Below are positions 1 to 10,855 of a stretch of DNA of 64,000 bases, one piece after another. How positions within the stretch are numbered: the stretch's first letter is position 1; every line of letters begins with the position of its first letter. Position numbers and translations under genes: made by a program. The stretch covers positions 296,558,362 to 296,622,361 of the forward strand of contig CM022303.1 of the NCBI GenBank assembly GCA_011799875.1. Direction: 5' to 3'. Below the pieces are notes generated by a model. It did no database searches. It saw only the letters and a list, made by a program, of their open reading frames with translations, and was not told where the DNA came from. The DNA comes from Thinopyrum elongatum. Its lineage: Eukaryota > Streptophyta > Magnoliopsida > Poales > Poaceae.

Positions 1-352
1 CTAGGTTATGACTGCTACATGATGAATATTATCCAACACAATTAACATTGCCGATCCAATGCCTACGATCTTTTCACATATTGATCTTTGCTAAGTTACT
101 TTCGTTGCTACTGCTGTTACAATCACTACAAACTGCTACTGTTACTTTTGCCACTGTTACCGTTACTTCCATATTACTTTGCTACTAAATACTTTGCTGC
201 AGATATTAAGTATTTCAGGTGTGGTTGAATTAACAACTCAGCTGCTAATACTCGTGAATATTCTTTGGCTCCCCTTGTGCCGAATCGATAAATTTGGGTT
301 GAATACTCTACCCTCGAAAACTGTTGCGATCCCCTATACTTGTGGGTTATCA
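1..352 (+). mobile_element. right end of a gypsy-type LTR (nested insertion)
   Basis: The stretch ends in TGTGGGTTATCA at 352. In reverse complement it closely matches the LTR that starts at 15376 (TGATAACCCACAA..., then the same landmarks in order), so this is the same LTR family in the opposite orientation, cut by the window edge. The five bases after it (cagag, 353-357) are the expected target duplication, but the other copy lies outside the window. It interrupts the integrase frame of the element that resumes at 353. Confidence 0.75.
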
Positions 353-369
353 CAGAGCAAGCATGGTAG

Positions 370-720
370 GACACCATTGACCTCCTGGAGGAAGAGAGGG
401 AGATGGCCCTAATTCGGTCGGCCACATACCAGCAAGACCTGCGACGTTTCCATGACAGACACATCAGAGGTCGTGCCTTTCAGGAAGGAGATCTTGTGCT
501 TCGAGTGGATCAACAGAGGCTACATAAGCTTGCCCCCGTGTGGGAAGGCCCTTTTGTCATTTCCAAGGTACTGCAAAACGGGGCATACCGTTTATACAAT
601 CTCGTGAAGAATGTAGACGAGCCTCGCGCTTGGAATGCCGATCTGCTTCGGCGATTCTATATACATGATGTTGAGATATCCAGATGTAATAAAAGCACTC
701 GAGTGATGTTTGATGAATAA
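370..720 (+). pseudogene. gypsy integrase C-terminal end (fragment)
   Basis: The frame is open from 370 (a TAG lies at 367-369) to the stop at 718-720, about 116 residues. It has the typical end of a Ty3/gypsy polyprotein: an EEERE-type segment, Y-Q-Q-x-L-R-R-x-H, then FQEGDLVLR, L-A-P-x-W-E-G-P-F-V-I and the closing G-A-Y-R-L, which is the small beta-barrel after the integrase core that binds DNA or guides integration. The core, reverse transcriptase and gag are absent because a nested LTR sits immediately upstream. Not functional alone. Confidence 0.8.
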
Positions 721-792
721 AAGCATGACTTTTTCAGTATCTCATTGAGTTCTCTTGTATGCATTTACTAGCTTAAAACCCCCAGTGGGTCA
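721..792. other. spacer between integrase stop and tandem array
   Basis: Short spacer with no coding signal; it runs into the first repeat unit. Confidence 0.4.
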
Positions 793-1535
793 GCTTAGCT
801 GCGAACCAGTTTTCGCCTAAGTTAAAAAACTACTTCGAGTAAAGAGCGTTCCTCTCACTCGGAGGCTTAGCTGCGAACCAGTTTTCGCCTAAGTTAAAAA
901 CTACTCCGAGTGAAGAGCATTCCTCTCACTCAGAGGCTTAGCTGCGGACCAGTTTTCACCTAAGTTTAAAACTACTCCGAGTGAAGAGTGTTCCTCTCAC
1001 TCGGAGGCTTAGTTGCGAACCATTTTTTGCCTAAGTTAAAAACTACTCCAAGTGAAGAGCGTTCCTCTCACTCAGAGGCTTAGCTGCGAACCAGTTTTTG
1101 CCTAAGTTAAAAACTACTTCGAGTGAAGGGTGTTCCTCTCACTCGGGGGCTTAGCTGTGAACCAATTTTTGCCTAAGTTAAAAACTACTCCGAGTGAAGA
1201 GCGTTCCTCTCACTCGGAGGCTTAGCTGCGAACCAGTTTTCGCCTAAGTTAAAAACTACTCCGAGTGAAGAGCGTTCCTCTCACTCGGGGGCTTAGCTCC
1301 GAACCAGTTTTCGCGTAAGTTAAAAACCGATCCGAGTGAAGAGCGCTCCTCTCACTCGGGGGCTTAGCTACGAACCAATTTTCGCTTAAGTTAAAAACCG
1401 CTCCGAGTGAAGAGCGTTCCTCTCACTTGGGGGCTTAGCTGCGAACCACTTTTCACCTAAGTTAAAAACTACTTCGAGTGAAGAGCGTTTCTCTCTCTCA
1501 GAGGCTTAGCTGCGAGTTAGCTTTCGCCTAAGTTT
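793..1535 (+). repeat. 71-bp tandem array, about 10.5 units
   Basis: The motif GGCTTAGCTGCGAACC recurs with its gcttag core at 793, 865, 936, 1007, 1078, 1149, 1220, 1291, 1362, 1433 and 1504: one step of 72, then nine of exactly 71 bp. Each unit also has TTCGCCTAAGTTAAAAAC and the inverted pair CCGAGTGAAGAG / CTCTCACTCGG, which can fold into a hairpin. It lies between the pol end and the antisense ORF. Units differ mainly by point changes. Confidence 0.92.
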
Positions 1536-1857
1536 CAGACATTGAAAAACCCAAAGTAAAGCATTCATATAACTCCAGAAGTTCAAAAGCAAATGCGAGT
1601 ACTCGGGCCCAAATCCCAAAAGAGTTTAACGGATACAAGTTCACTCAGCATACCGAGGCAAATGGGTAAAGCTTAAGGTTTTTTCCTCACACATCAGAAG
1701 GACTGGCTGGCTCCACGAAGGTGTGCAGGTCAATGCTGTCAGCGATTCGAGTGGCCCCCTCAATGAACGTCTCCATGAAGTGTTCAAACTTGGGCTTCTT
1801 CGTGTTGGCGAACTAGAGAGACTTCAGCTTTTCCTCTTTGGATTCTTTGCAATGGAC
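1536..1857. other. gypsy internal sequence without recognised gene
   Basis: Non-coding 3' flank of the antisense coiled-coil frame; nothing else recognised. Confidence 0.4.
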
Positions 1858-2613
1858 TCAGACAAGGGATATCGCCACATCGGCTCCACAGCAGGCGGCT
1901 GACTTCTTCCGTGCTTGCACTCGGCGAAGAATCTCATTAGGGTGGGCCATCATCGTCTCCAGATCATTCTGGAGAGTTTCTTCTGGCCACAGCTCCCTGT
2001 CAATTCTCCCCATCGCACCCCGTAGATGGACGATATACCCCAGAGCGTCGTCAAGGCGAGCTTCGAGCCGCGGCATGCCCAAAGCCGCCTTGTCCCTGAC
2101 AAGCGACTTGGTGGGGTTCAGGTCCCTCTCGATCCTATCAGTCTCCAGCTCGAAGTCACGACAATATTCTGCAAAACGAAACAAGACCCGAATCAGCATG
2201 TGCAGAATACATTCAGAAATGGGAAAGAGTTCACTCAGGCGGAGAGTTCACTCGGAAGTACCTGCGAGTTTGGTATACATCTCCTTCGTAAAGTCTTCTA
2301 TGTATTGCTCCAGAGAGTCCCTCTTTTGAGTGAGCTCGGCGACCTTCTTGCTCAAAGTTTTCTTCTCTTGCTCGAAAACACTCGCCTGTGTCTTGAGCTT
2401 GTCGTCCCATTCGGCTTCTTGCTTTTTGAGCTCAGTAATCTCCACCTTCTCCTCCTTAGCAGCAGTCCTTAGTGACTTATTCTCCTCTTAAAGTATTGCA
2501 ACTGAAGCCAACTTCTCTTCAGCGACCTTGGTCTTCTCCCTCACCACCTTCTGCGCTCCAGTCAGCTCATTGTCCTTATCAACAAGTGCCTGCTTCATAG
2601 TTTGTAAAGAAAA
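1858..2613 (-). pseudogene. antisense coiled-coil ORF of the gypsy element
   Basis: Reads on the minus strand, opposite to the integrase. The upstream part (2613-2262) is rich in Lys, Glu, Gln and Leu with heptad spacing (coiled coil). A canonical intron follows: donor CAG|GTACTT at 2262/2261 and acceptor TTTTGCAG ending at 2169. The downstream exon (2168-1858) has an E-T-D-R-I-E-R-D-L-N-P segment and a helical stretch. Both exons are in the same register. A TAA at 2490-2488 breaks the frame. The 5' end may be cut by the copia insertion at 2664. Comparable antisense ORFs in grass gypsy elements have no proven function; this copy is decayed. Confidence 0.55.
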
Positions 2614-2663
2614 TAGAAGTCCTGAGCCACACTTGGAGTTGATGGTTTTCACTACGCACATCT

Positions 2664-4087
2664 TGTTGGGATCTACGGTAGGGTGCGTCGACTGCAAATT
2701 AAAATTTCCTACGCGCAGAACAACCAAGAACATGCTACGCGAGATGGATCACAAATTGTTACCACTAGACATGTAGTGCCGTGCAGCGGAAGTAGAGTTG
2801 GGGCAGCGCGTCTCCGGAGTCGTCTCCTCCTTGTCGATCTCCCACGTAGCTGATTGGATCCCATGAATAGGTTCGCTAGAGCGGTGCAGATGCACCGCCT
2901 CTAACGGTATCTGTGCGTGCAGGAGGGATGTCGTGCGGCGAACTGCTAGGTCCGATCACACAACCGGCGGCGAGTGGAGGTGGCTATTCGCAACACATGC
3001 AAAGCCCTAGTAACGGCGCCGAAGCGATCAAACAAATGAGTGTGCCGCACCTCCACTTTATATAGGCATCCATTGTGGGATCAACACTTGGGCCTCACAC
3101 GGATCCTAAAGCCCAAAGTCTGTTCGGCCTGGATCCGAGTCCGAGTAGGATCACACCTGACTCGTGGAGTCGGACCCGACCTCACAGGTTCCTTCCTTTA
3201 AGCGTGCGACCCCTTAGGTTCAAGTTAGCTTGGTCGCAGGTCAGATCACCTCCGACCTGCTCGGCTGGTAGCGGCCTCTAGCAAGGCGTGCCGACCACCA
3301 AGTAGACAATGAAACCGGTTGGCGAACCTATACAACATGTCACACTTCTGTTCCCTTTGCCACACGATATATGTTGTCGGGCTCAAGGTGAGTCTATCAT
3401 CCTTGTGCTAGCCCGACCTCTTTCTCGTTCCAGTGATGCCGACCACAAACCGGATTATCTCATAATCCTTGTCGCATGGCCATGCTTATCTTGGTCGGAT
3501 CACACGAGGGGCCCAGAGTATAGCTCTCCTGATCGGAGGGGCAAATCCCATCTTGCTCGACCATGTCTCGTAGCATGGGTCTAGACAAGCCTAAAACCTA
3601 CCTGTGTAACTACCCAGTCACAGAGTAGCATTTGGTTGGCCCAAAGCAAGTCTATCACCATACCGAGTACATGCGCCGACTCAGGTCTTTGGACATAGAA
3701 CGTATGTTGTACTAGAGACTCACAGATGACATATCGCTGCGCCTCATAGTTGGGTCTGTCCGACTCAGACCTTATCTCAACTCGGATTCGACTACGTCTA
3801 ATCCGACTAGATCCTTCCGAGTCCATATTATCCGGTTAGCATCCAATGCTTCATGGCTTGTGAGACCAAGCCATCCACCGTGTCATATGCTAGTCTAGTC
3901 AGCTGCGCGTCCACACAACCCTTTCGACTAGGGACCTTTTAGGACAGTCATCATACAATGCATAGTCCCACAAACAAGTCATGTACTTGTTGATACACAT
4001 CATTGATAATGTCCAAGGACTATCTTTATTTATAAACACATAGGAAATGTCATCATACATGATTGCCTCTAGGGCATATCTCCAACA
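2664..4087 (-). repeat. 3' LTR of the copia element (1424 bp)
   Basis: On the minus strand it begins TGTTGGAGATATGCC at 4087, directly after the purine-rich AAGTGGGAGAC, which is the usual polypurine-tract position, and ends CCCAACA at 2664. Its first 902 plus-strand bases are repeated at 9316-10217. Confidence 0.85.
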
Positions 4088-4107
4088 GTCTCCCACTTGC
4101 ACTAGAG

Positions 4108-7100
4108 TCAATCAAATAGACATCGAATGCCCATAGCTCTAACGTGCCCCTCATGCTTGGGTTGTGGAAGCGGCTTAGTCAATGGATCTGCAACATTTGC
4201 ATCCGTGTGAATTTTGCATAACTCAACATCACCACTCTTTATGATCTTTCGTATCAGGTGATATTTCCGATCTATGTGTCTGGTCTTGTGGTGATTCCTC
4301 AGCTCCTTGGCTTGTGCGATGGCACCAGAATTATCACAATAAAGGTCCAACAGTTTTACCGAGGCTGGGAAGACACCAAGATCATCTAGAAAGTTCCGGA
4401 TCCAAACACCTTCCTTTGCAGCTTCACAAGCCGCAATGTATTCGACTTCTGTGGTAGAATCGACCACCGTATCTTGCTTGGAACTCGTCCAACTCACTGC
4501 TCCTCCATTCATGACATACATGAATCCGGACTGTGATCAACAATCATCTCTATCGGTTTGGAGACTAGCATCGGCGTAACCCTTTACGCAGAGCTCCTCC
4601 TCACCTCCATAAACTAGGAACATCTCTTTAGTCCTTTTCAGGTAGTTTAGAATATTCTTCACCGCTGCCCAGTGACTCTCACCTGGGTTGGCCTGGTATC
4701 TGCTTGTTAGGCTTATTGCAAAAGCAACATCAGGCCGTGTACATATCATGGCATACATGATGGATCCGATTGCCGAGGTATATGGAACCCTACTCATCTT
4801 GCTTCGCTCATCAGATGTCGAAGGACTCTGGGTCTCGCTTAGCCTTATACCATGTGAGAGTGGCAAGAACCCTTTCTTTGCCTCACTCATGTTGAACCGC
4901 TTCAACACTTTATCTATGTACGTGCTCTGGCTCAAGCCGAGCAGCCTCCTTGATCTATCTCTATAGATCTTAATGCCTAGAATATACACTGCCTCTCCGA
5001 GGTCCTTCATTGAAAATTTGCCATTCAATGATTCCTTGACCGACTTCAGCATCGAAACATCATTTCTGATCAGTAGTATGTCATCCACATATAAGATCAA
5101 AAACACTACCGAGCTCCCACTTAATTGCTTGTATAAACAAGCGTCCTCTTTGCTTTTGATGAAACCTAGACCAGTGACGACCTCATCAAATGAATGTTCC
5201 AACTCCGAGATGCTTGCCTCAACCCATAAATGGATCTCTTGAGCTTGCATACCTTACTAGCGCTAGTAGGATCGACAAAACCCTCGGGCTGTATCATATA
5301 CACGTCCTTGGTTAAATTTCCGTGAAGGAAAGCCATTTTGACATCCATATGCCATATCTCGTAATCGAAATATGCAGCTATAGCTAGTACGATCCTCACC
5401 GACATCAGCATCGCTACCAGCGAGTAAGTCTCATCGTAGTCAATTCCTTGAACTTGTCCATAACCTTTAGCGACAAGACGAGATTTGTGGATCTGAACAT
5501 TTCCATCCACATCGGTTTTCTTCTTAAAGACCCATTTGCAGCCGATGGCCTTTACGCCAGGCGGCGAATCAATCAAGTCCGAGACTTGATTCTCATCCAT
5601 GGACTTTAACTCGGATCTCATGGCCTCTAGCCATGCCTTGGAATCTGGGCTCACCATCGCTTCCGCAAACGTGGCCGACTCGTCGCTCTCTAGCAACAAA
5701 ACATCGCACACTCTGCACAATATTTCCGACCTCCGTGGTTCCGGTGCCGCTTCCAGTACGGGTTCCCTGACTGACTCCGGTATGATCTCATCACCAGCCG
5801 AGTCATCCCCGAGTGGTCCTCGAATTTCTTCCAGTCGGACCGTCCTCCCACTGGCCTCCCGACTGAGAAACTTTTTCTCAAAGAAAACCCCGTTCCGAGC
5901 AACAAACACTTTGTTCTCTTCCCGGTTGTAGAAGCTATATCCCATGGTTTCCCTTGGATATCCCATGAATATGCATTTATCCGGCTTGGGTGTAAGCTTG
6001 TCTGACGCAAGTCACTTGAAAAATGCTTCACAACCTCAAATCTTTAGAAAGGACAAACTGGGACTCTTCCCGGTCCACATCTCATGTGGTGTCTTGTCTA
6101 CGGATTTTGATGGTACCCTGTTAAGTGTGAAAGCTGCAATTTCTACAGCGTATCCCCAGAATGACAAGGGTAAATTCGATTTACTCATCATTGACCTAAC
6201 CATGTCCAACGAGGTCCTATTCCTCCGTTCCGACACGCCATTTCTCTGTGGCGTACCCGGAGGTGTGAGCTGAGGTACTATACCTCGGCTTTTCAGATGA
6301 TCATCAAACTCCTGGCTCATGTAATCACCTCCATGATCTGATCATAGAAGTTTTATAGTCTTGCCGAGCTGATTCTCAACCTCGTTCTGAAACTCTTTGA
6401 ACTTTTTAAAAGTTTCTGACTTGTGCCTCATCAAATAGATATACCCATATCTACTCAAGTCGTCGGTAAAAGTCATGAAGTACTGATAGCCACCTTTGGC
6501 AGTTGTGCTCATTGGACCACACACATCACTGTGTATAAGCTCCAATAGTTCAGACGCCCTCTCGCAACTCTTTGCAAAAGGAGACTTAGTCATCTTGCCG
6601 AGCAAGCATGATTCGCATGTCTCAAACGACTCAAAGTCGGACGAAGTTAGGAGCCCATCATCATGGAGCTTCTTCATGCGTTTCAGACTAATGTGTCCAA
6701 GCCAGCAATGCCAGAAGTATGTTGGATTTATCTAATTAGGCTTATGCCTCTTGACATTCATGTTATAGACCGGTTCCTACTCCAGATTCAATATAAAAAG
6801 CCCATCAACAATGGGTGCATAGCCATGGAACATTCCATTCAAATAAAACGAACAACCATTGTCCTTTAAATTGAATTCATAACCCTGACTCATCAAACAT
6901 GAGGCAGAAACAATGTTCCGACTAAGTGCAGGAATGTAATAACAATTATTCAATTACAAAATAAATCCAGAAGGAAGCTGGAGCTGCATCGTGCCGACCT
7001 CCAATGCAACAACTCTTGCTTTGTTGCCGACCCTGATGTCAATCTCCCCTTGTGCCACATGCCTAGTTCTTACCAGCCCCTACATCGAGTTGCAAATATG

Positions 7101-7160
7101 AACAACCGATCTGGTATCAAATACTCAAGAGCTACTAGGTATGTCAGCAAGGTAAATGTC
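4108..7160 (-). pseudogene. copia pol polyprotein (PR-INT-RT-RNaseH), broken
   Basis: Segments on the minus strand, in order: protease region near 7110-6790, with the active-site triad changed from D-T-G to D-T-R and several in-frame stops; GAG-pre-integrase and integrase N-terminus (6677-6342) with F-E-T-C-E-S-C-L-L-G-K-M and S-D-V-C-G-P-M; integrase core end (6320-6036) with P-Q-R-N-G-V-S-E-R; reverse transcriptase first half (5966-5166) with W-V-F-K-K-K and D-V-K-M-A-F-L-H-G; second half (5250-4537) with the catalytic YVDD box; RNase H (4521-4108) with S-T-T-E-V-E-Y and the D-P-L-T-K-P-L end. At least four frame breaks separate these. The order INT before RT shows copia type. No intact enzyme is possible from this copy. 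Confidence 0.9.
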
Positions 7161-7229
7161 TATAACATATGTAACAAGTGTACCTTTGCTTGAAGCCGCA
7201 TTTCCGGCCTTCTTGCCATGCTTAGCAAG

Positions 7230-8021
7230 CCACTTGCTATAGTTCCTCTTCTAGTGACCAGTTTCCTTGCAATGATAGCAAATGGTCTTCGAGTCCGGTC
7301 TTGACTTCGGCGTAGCGGCGGAGGTTACCATCTCTGTGACCTTTGCCTTAGCCTTCTTCTTGGACCAACTCTTCTTGAACTTGCCCGAGTTCTGCACCAT
7401 CAGCACTTGATGCGTGCCTTTCTTTATATCCTGCTCTACCACCTTAAGCATCCCATGCAATTCAATGAGCTTCTTATCCATGTCGTGCATATGATAGTTC
7501 GAGATGAATGTCCCATAGCTAGGCGGAAGAGAACAGAGAACTACATCTATAGCCAGCTCGTCCAAGAGCGGGAAGCCTAACCGATCCAAAGCTTGCACGT
7601 ATCCGATCATCTTGATCACACGCGGGCTCAGTGGATCACCTTCCTTCAGCTTGCAATCCATCAAGGATCGCCAGATGTTGAACCTTTTGGTCCTAGCCTG
7701 CACCTGAAAGATGCTCTTGAGACTCTCGATCATATTGAAAGCCCCAACATCTTCGAAATGCTGCTGCAAATCGGGCTCCATACAAGTCAGCATGAGACAG
7801 CTGATCTCGTTTTATTCATCAACGAGTTTCTGGTAGGCATTCCTGGTTGTGGCATTAGCGGTAGGTTCCTCTGGAAGTGGGTCCTCTAGAACATGTTCCT
7901 TTTTATTGTGCTTGAGAACAGTTCTCAAATTTCTATACCAGGTGGTAAAGTTTGTTCCATCCAGTTTATCCTTTTCCAGAATTGATTTCAATGCAAAGTT
8001 GGGTTGAGCAGGTGGTGCCAT
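7230..8021 (-). pseudogene. copia gag, broken
   Basis: Starts at the ATG 8021-8019 (MAPPAQPNF...) with the capsid-like L-D-G-T-N-F-T-T-W-Y motif of the copia/UBN2 gag family. One frame runs to the CCHC zinc knuckle near 7280-7230. It is interrupted by TAA just after V-D-E near 7812. The knuckle (C-Y-H-C-K-E-T-G-H) is followed by TAG where Trp is usual, and the final Cys is replaced by Tyr. Gag would package the element RNA; this copy cannot. Confidence 0.85.
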
Positions 8022-9301
8022 TGATCTACAATAGAAAAATATGCAATCACTAAGCAATGTGTTTATGTAGAGTAATTCAAGCCTTAAATAGATATACTCC
8101 CACTGAAGTCAGCATCCCTCCGCAAACTCTCAGTGATTCAGGATCCGACTAGCGCATGCGACTAGTGAGCTTTAGCATCACTGCTAGCCAACATACCTAT
8201 CCGTTAAGCAACTCCTTGCTAATCATATCTCTATACGACTCCTGTCGGTCAGGAAGGTATCTCATACCCCGGCCCCCAACCTTCTTTGCCACAAGGCCCA
8301 AAACCATTTTGATAGCCTTGTCAAGTCAACCTGATGCAGTGCATGTCCGCGTCCAACACGAACCCTTCAGTTCAAGGACACCTAGCAGCACCCCAATTTT
8401 ATGAGCCCAGTACTAGACGTACTTGACGTGCAAAGGTGCAACATAGGGGATGGCAATTTGCTTGATATTAACGAGGGATCTTTCTACCATTTTAACATGC
8501 ATAGAAACAAAGAAGCATAACAATCACAAATAAACACATATTGTGAAATAGTATGGCTCCTTCATGGATGTTCTGCTCCGACTCCGATGACCATCTAGGA
8601 ACTCCATCTTGTTTGTCACGCCGTGACGCCAAGTCACCAACCTGATCTCTATCATCCAACTATTACAACTAGTAATGAATTTTACATAGAGTCACAAGTC
8701 GACACGCATGTCGTTATACATTATAATGACAACACTTTGGCTCCTCCGGCTGACAAATCATGATGCGCAGGCCATGTATAATTTAAACACATGCATCAAA
8801 TACACATGAGCCATACTATTCACATCAAACCCTGCAAAATAAAGTTATGCATAGAATCGCATTCTACCGGTTTGAGTGATCGTGTACGAATTACAAGGCG
8901 CTACACACACGGCGGTCCCGCTAGCTGGTTAGCGGGCGGGGTTCGAAAGGGCAGCACCCCTCGCGGGTGCGGGCAGCGCCTGACATTTTCGGAAATCACA
9001 GATCACATCTGTACTCTGATCACGACGAATTTTCTGATCTGACCGATCTTGTCGATCATCGCGAATCCCATTCGGGTTTACGTTTCACTGTTAACCCCGA
9101 TGGCGGATACCGACCGGTAGAGGTAGGTTGTGTCACGACCTCATCTATTCTGACCATTAGAAAACATAGCCACATCGATCCCCATGTGCAGCTGATCTCA
9201 TCAACTGTGCACATAGCCGATTTCATAAATGACAACATATCTCATCGGCCGCCTCCACATATCTAATATGCATACGATCTGAATCCAAATCCTATAGCAG
9301 A
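8022..9301 (-). other. copia 5' leader, non-coding
   Basis: About 1.3 kb between primer site and gag. No conserved coding frame; long untranslated leaders are usual in this type of element. Confidence 0.5.
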
Positions 9302-9314
9302 GGCTCTGATACCA
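9302..9314 (-). promoter_or_regulatory. primer-binding site, initiator tRNA-Met type
   Basis: Minus-strand TGGTATCAGAGCC, two bases internal to the 5' LTR boundary at 9316. This is the classical copia primer site complementary to the 3' end of initiator tRNA-Met, and it fixes the orientation of the element. Confidence 0.9.
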
Positions 9315-9315
9315 C

Positions 9316-10217
9316 TGTTGGGATCTACGGTAGGGTGCATTGACTGCAAATTAAAATTTCCTATGCACAAAACAACCAAGAACATGCTATGGGAGATGGA
9401 TCACACATCATTACCACTAGATGCGCAGTGCCATGCAGCGGAAGTAGAGTTGGGGCAGCGCGTCTCCGGAGTCGTCTCCTCCTTGTCGATCTCCCACGTA
9501 GTCGATCGGCTCCCACGAATAGGTTTGCCAGAGCGGTGCAGATGCACCGCCTCTAACGGTATCCGCGCGTGCAGGAGGTACGTCGTGCGGTGGACTGCTA
9601 GGTCCGATCACACAACTGGCGGTGAGTGGAGGTGGCTATTTGCAACACATGCAAAGCCCTAGTAACGGCACCGAAGTGATCAACCAAATGAGTGTGCCGC
9701 ACCTCCACTTTATATACGCATCCGTCGTGGGCTCAACACTTGGGCCTCACACGGATCCTAAAGCCCAAAGTCTGTTTGGCCTGGATCCAAGTCCGAGTAG
9801 GATCACACCTGACTCGTGGAGTCGGATCCGACCTCACAGGTTCCTTCCCTTAAGCGCACGACCCCTTAGGTTCAAGTTAGCTTGGTCGCAGGTCGGATCA
9901 CCTCCAACCTGCTCGGCTGGTAGCGGCCTCTAGCAAGGCGTGCCTACCACCAAGTAGACAATGAAGCCGGTTGGCGAACCTATACAACATGTCACACTTC
10001 TGTTCCCTTTGCCACACGATATATGTTGTCGGGCTCAAGGCGAGTCTGTCATCCTTGTGCTAGCCCGACCTCTTTCTTGTTCTAGTGATGCCGACCACAA
10101 ACCGGATTATCTCATAATCCTTGTCGCATGGCTATGCTTATCTTGGTCGGATCACACGAGGGGCCCAGAGTATATCTCTCCTGATCGGAGGAGCAAATCC
10201 CATCTTGCTTGACCATG
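9316..10217 (-). repeat. 5' LTR of the copia element, truncated
   Basis: Aligns without visible indel to 2664-3565 (both 902 bp), then the match stops abruptly after ...gaccatg at 10217. The remaining 522 bp of the LTR (equivalent of 3566-4087) are not in the window. Confidence 0.88.
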
Positions 10218-10855
10218 CATTACAAAAAAAAAGACACATCCGTGACATTTTGGCCCGAACGAATTTTTTCCTGTCATGCTTATGACACTTCTATGACGAT
10301 AATTGTGACAAAACCACGTATCATCATAGATGTGGTGGGCTCCTACTTCTATGACAAAATATCATGACAGAAAATGGGCTTTTCGTCCTGGGCAGGCCGG
10401 GGACGCACCTGCATGACATTCCTTGGGCCGTCCATGACGGAAAAAATCATGGTAGAAGCGAGGGCGAGGAAAATTTTAGGGAGTTCTCGGTTATGGTGGG
10501 TGGTTGGGGCCGAGCGATGCACGGAGGTTTGCGCGTTTCTCTCGTACATGTACGCGTGTGTGTGCGAGGCGTTGGGCTCTAACTGAACCTGAGCGAGGCG
10601 TTCGCTTACTGAACCCGAGCGATTGCACTAGCTACATTACTGAACCCGAGCGATCGATCTCGTGGCTGTTAACTAAATCCGAGCGATTCCTTCTCTACTG
10701 CTGCTAACTGAAGCCGATCGAACCAGCTGCCTCTTGATGAACAGTGACCATTGTTGGGTGTTCGATGAATAGTTCTCGGTGGGGGTTGGATGAACATGAC
10801 CCCGTGGTAGTAGTAGGCCGTTGCCGCTGGATGAACAGGACCCCGATCGATCAGG
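10218..10855 (+). mobile_element. CACTA-type transposon terminus (copy 1)
   Basis: Begins CATTACAAAAAAAAAGACAC, a one-base variant of the CACTA end seen at 17924, and follows that copy for several hundred bases: TGACATTTTGGCCC, repeated tgacggaaaa subterminal motifs, then the series of CTGAACCCGAGCGA units. No inverted partner end is found. Its right edge abuts, and is read into by, the last exon of the F-box pseudogene. Confidence 0.75.

Larger units (their letters stand above)
353..2663 (+). mobile_element. Ty3/gypsy element remnant
   Basis: In order: an integrase C-terminal tail (plus strand), a 71-bp tandem array, and a coiled-coil reading frame on the minus strand. This order (pol 3' end, repeats, antisense ORF) is known from several large grass gypsy elements. 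The left side is interrupted by the LTR ending at 352 and the right side by the copia element starting at 2664; neither LTR of this element is in the window. The family is not named because I cannot search a repeat library. Confidence 0.7.
2664..10217 (-). mobile_element. Ty1/copia retrotransposon, minus strand, degenerate
   Basis: 3' LTR at 2664-4087, pol 4108 to about 7160, gag 7230-8021, long leader, tRNA-iMet-type primer site at 9302-9314, then the 5' LTR from 9316. The 5' LTR stops at offset 901 of 1424, where a CACTA-type end begins (10218). All coding parts carry stops or frameshifts, so it is an old insertion. The five bases left of the element are catct (2659-2663); the matching duplication on the right is lost. 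It sits in the antisense-ORF region of the older gypsy remnant. Confidence 0.9.

Noticed and set aside
793..1535. CRISPR-like regular array
   Set aside because: Units repeat end to end without variable spacers, in a plant genome and inside a retrotransposon; it is a plain tandem repeat. The same holds for the 84-bp (38185) and 45-bp (54157) arrays.
1838..2472. Plus-strand ORFs of 163 and 148 codons
   Set aside because: They are opposite-strand shadows of the antisense coiled-coil frame, which has the coherent heptad pattern and splice sites.
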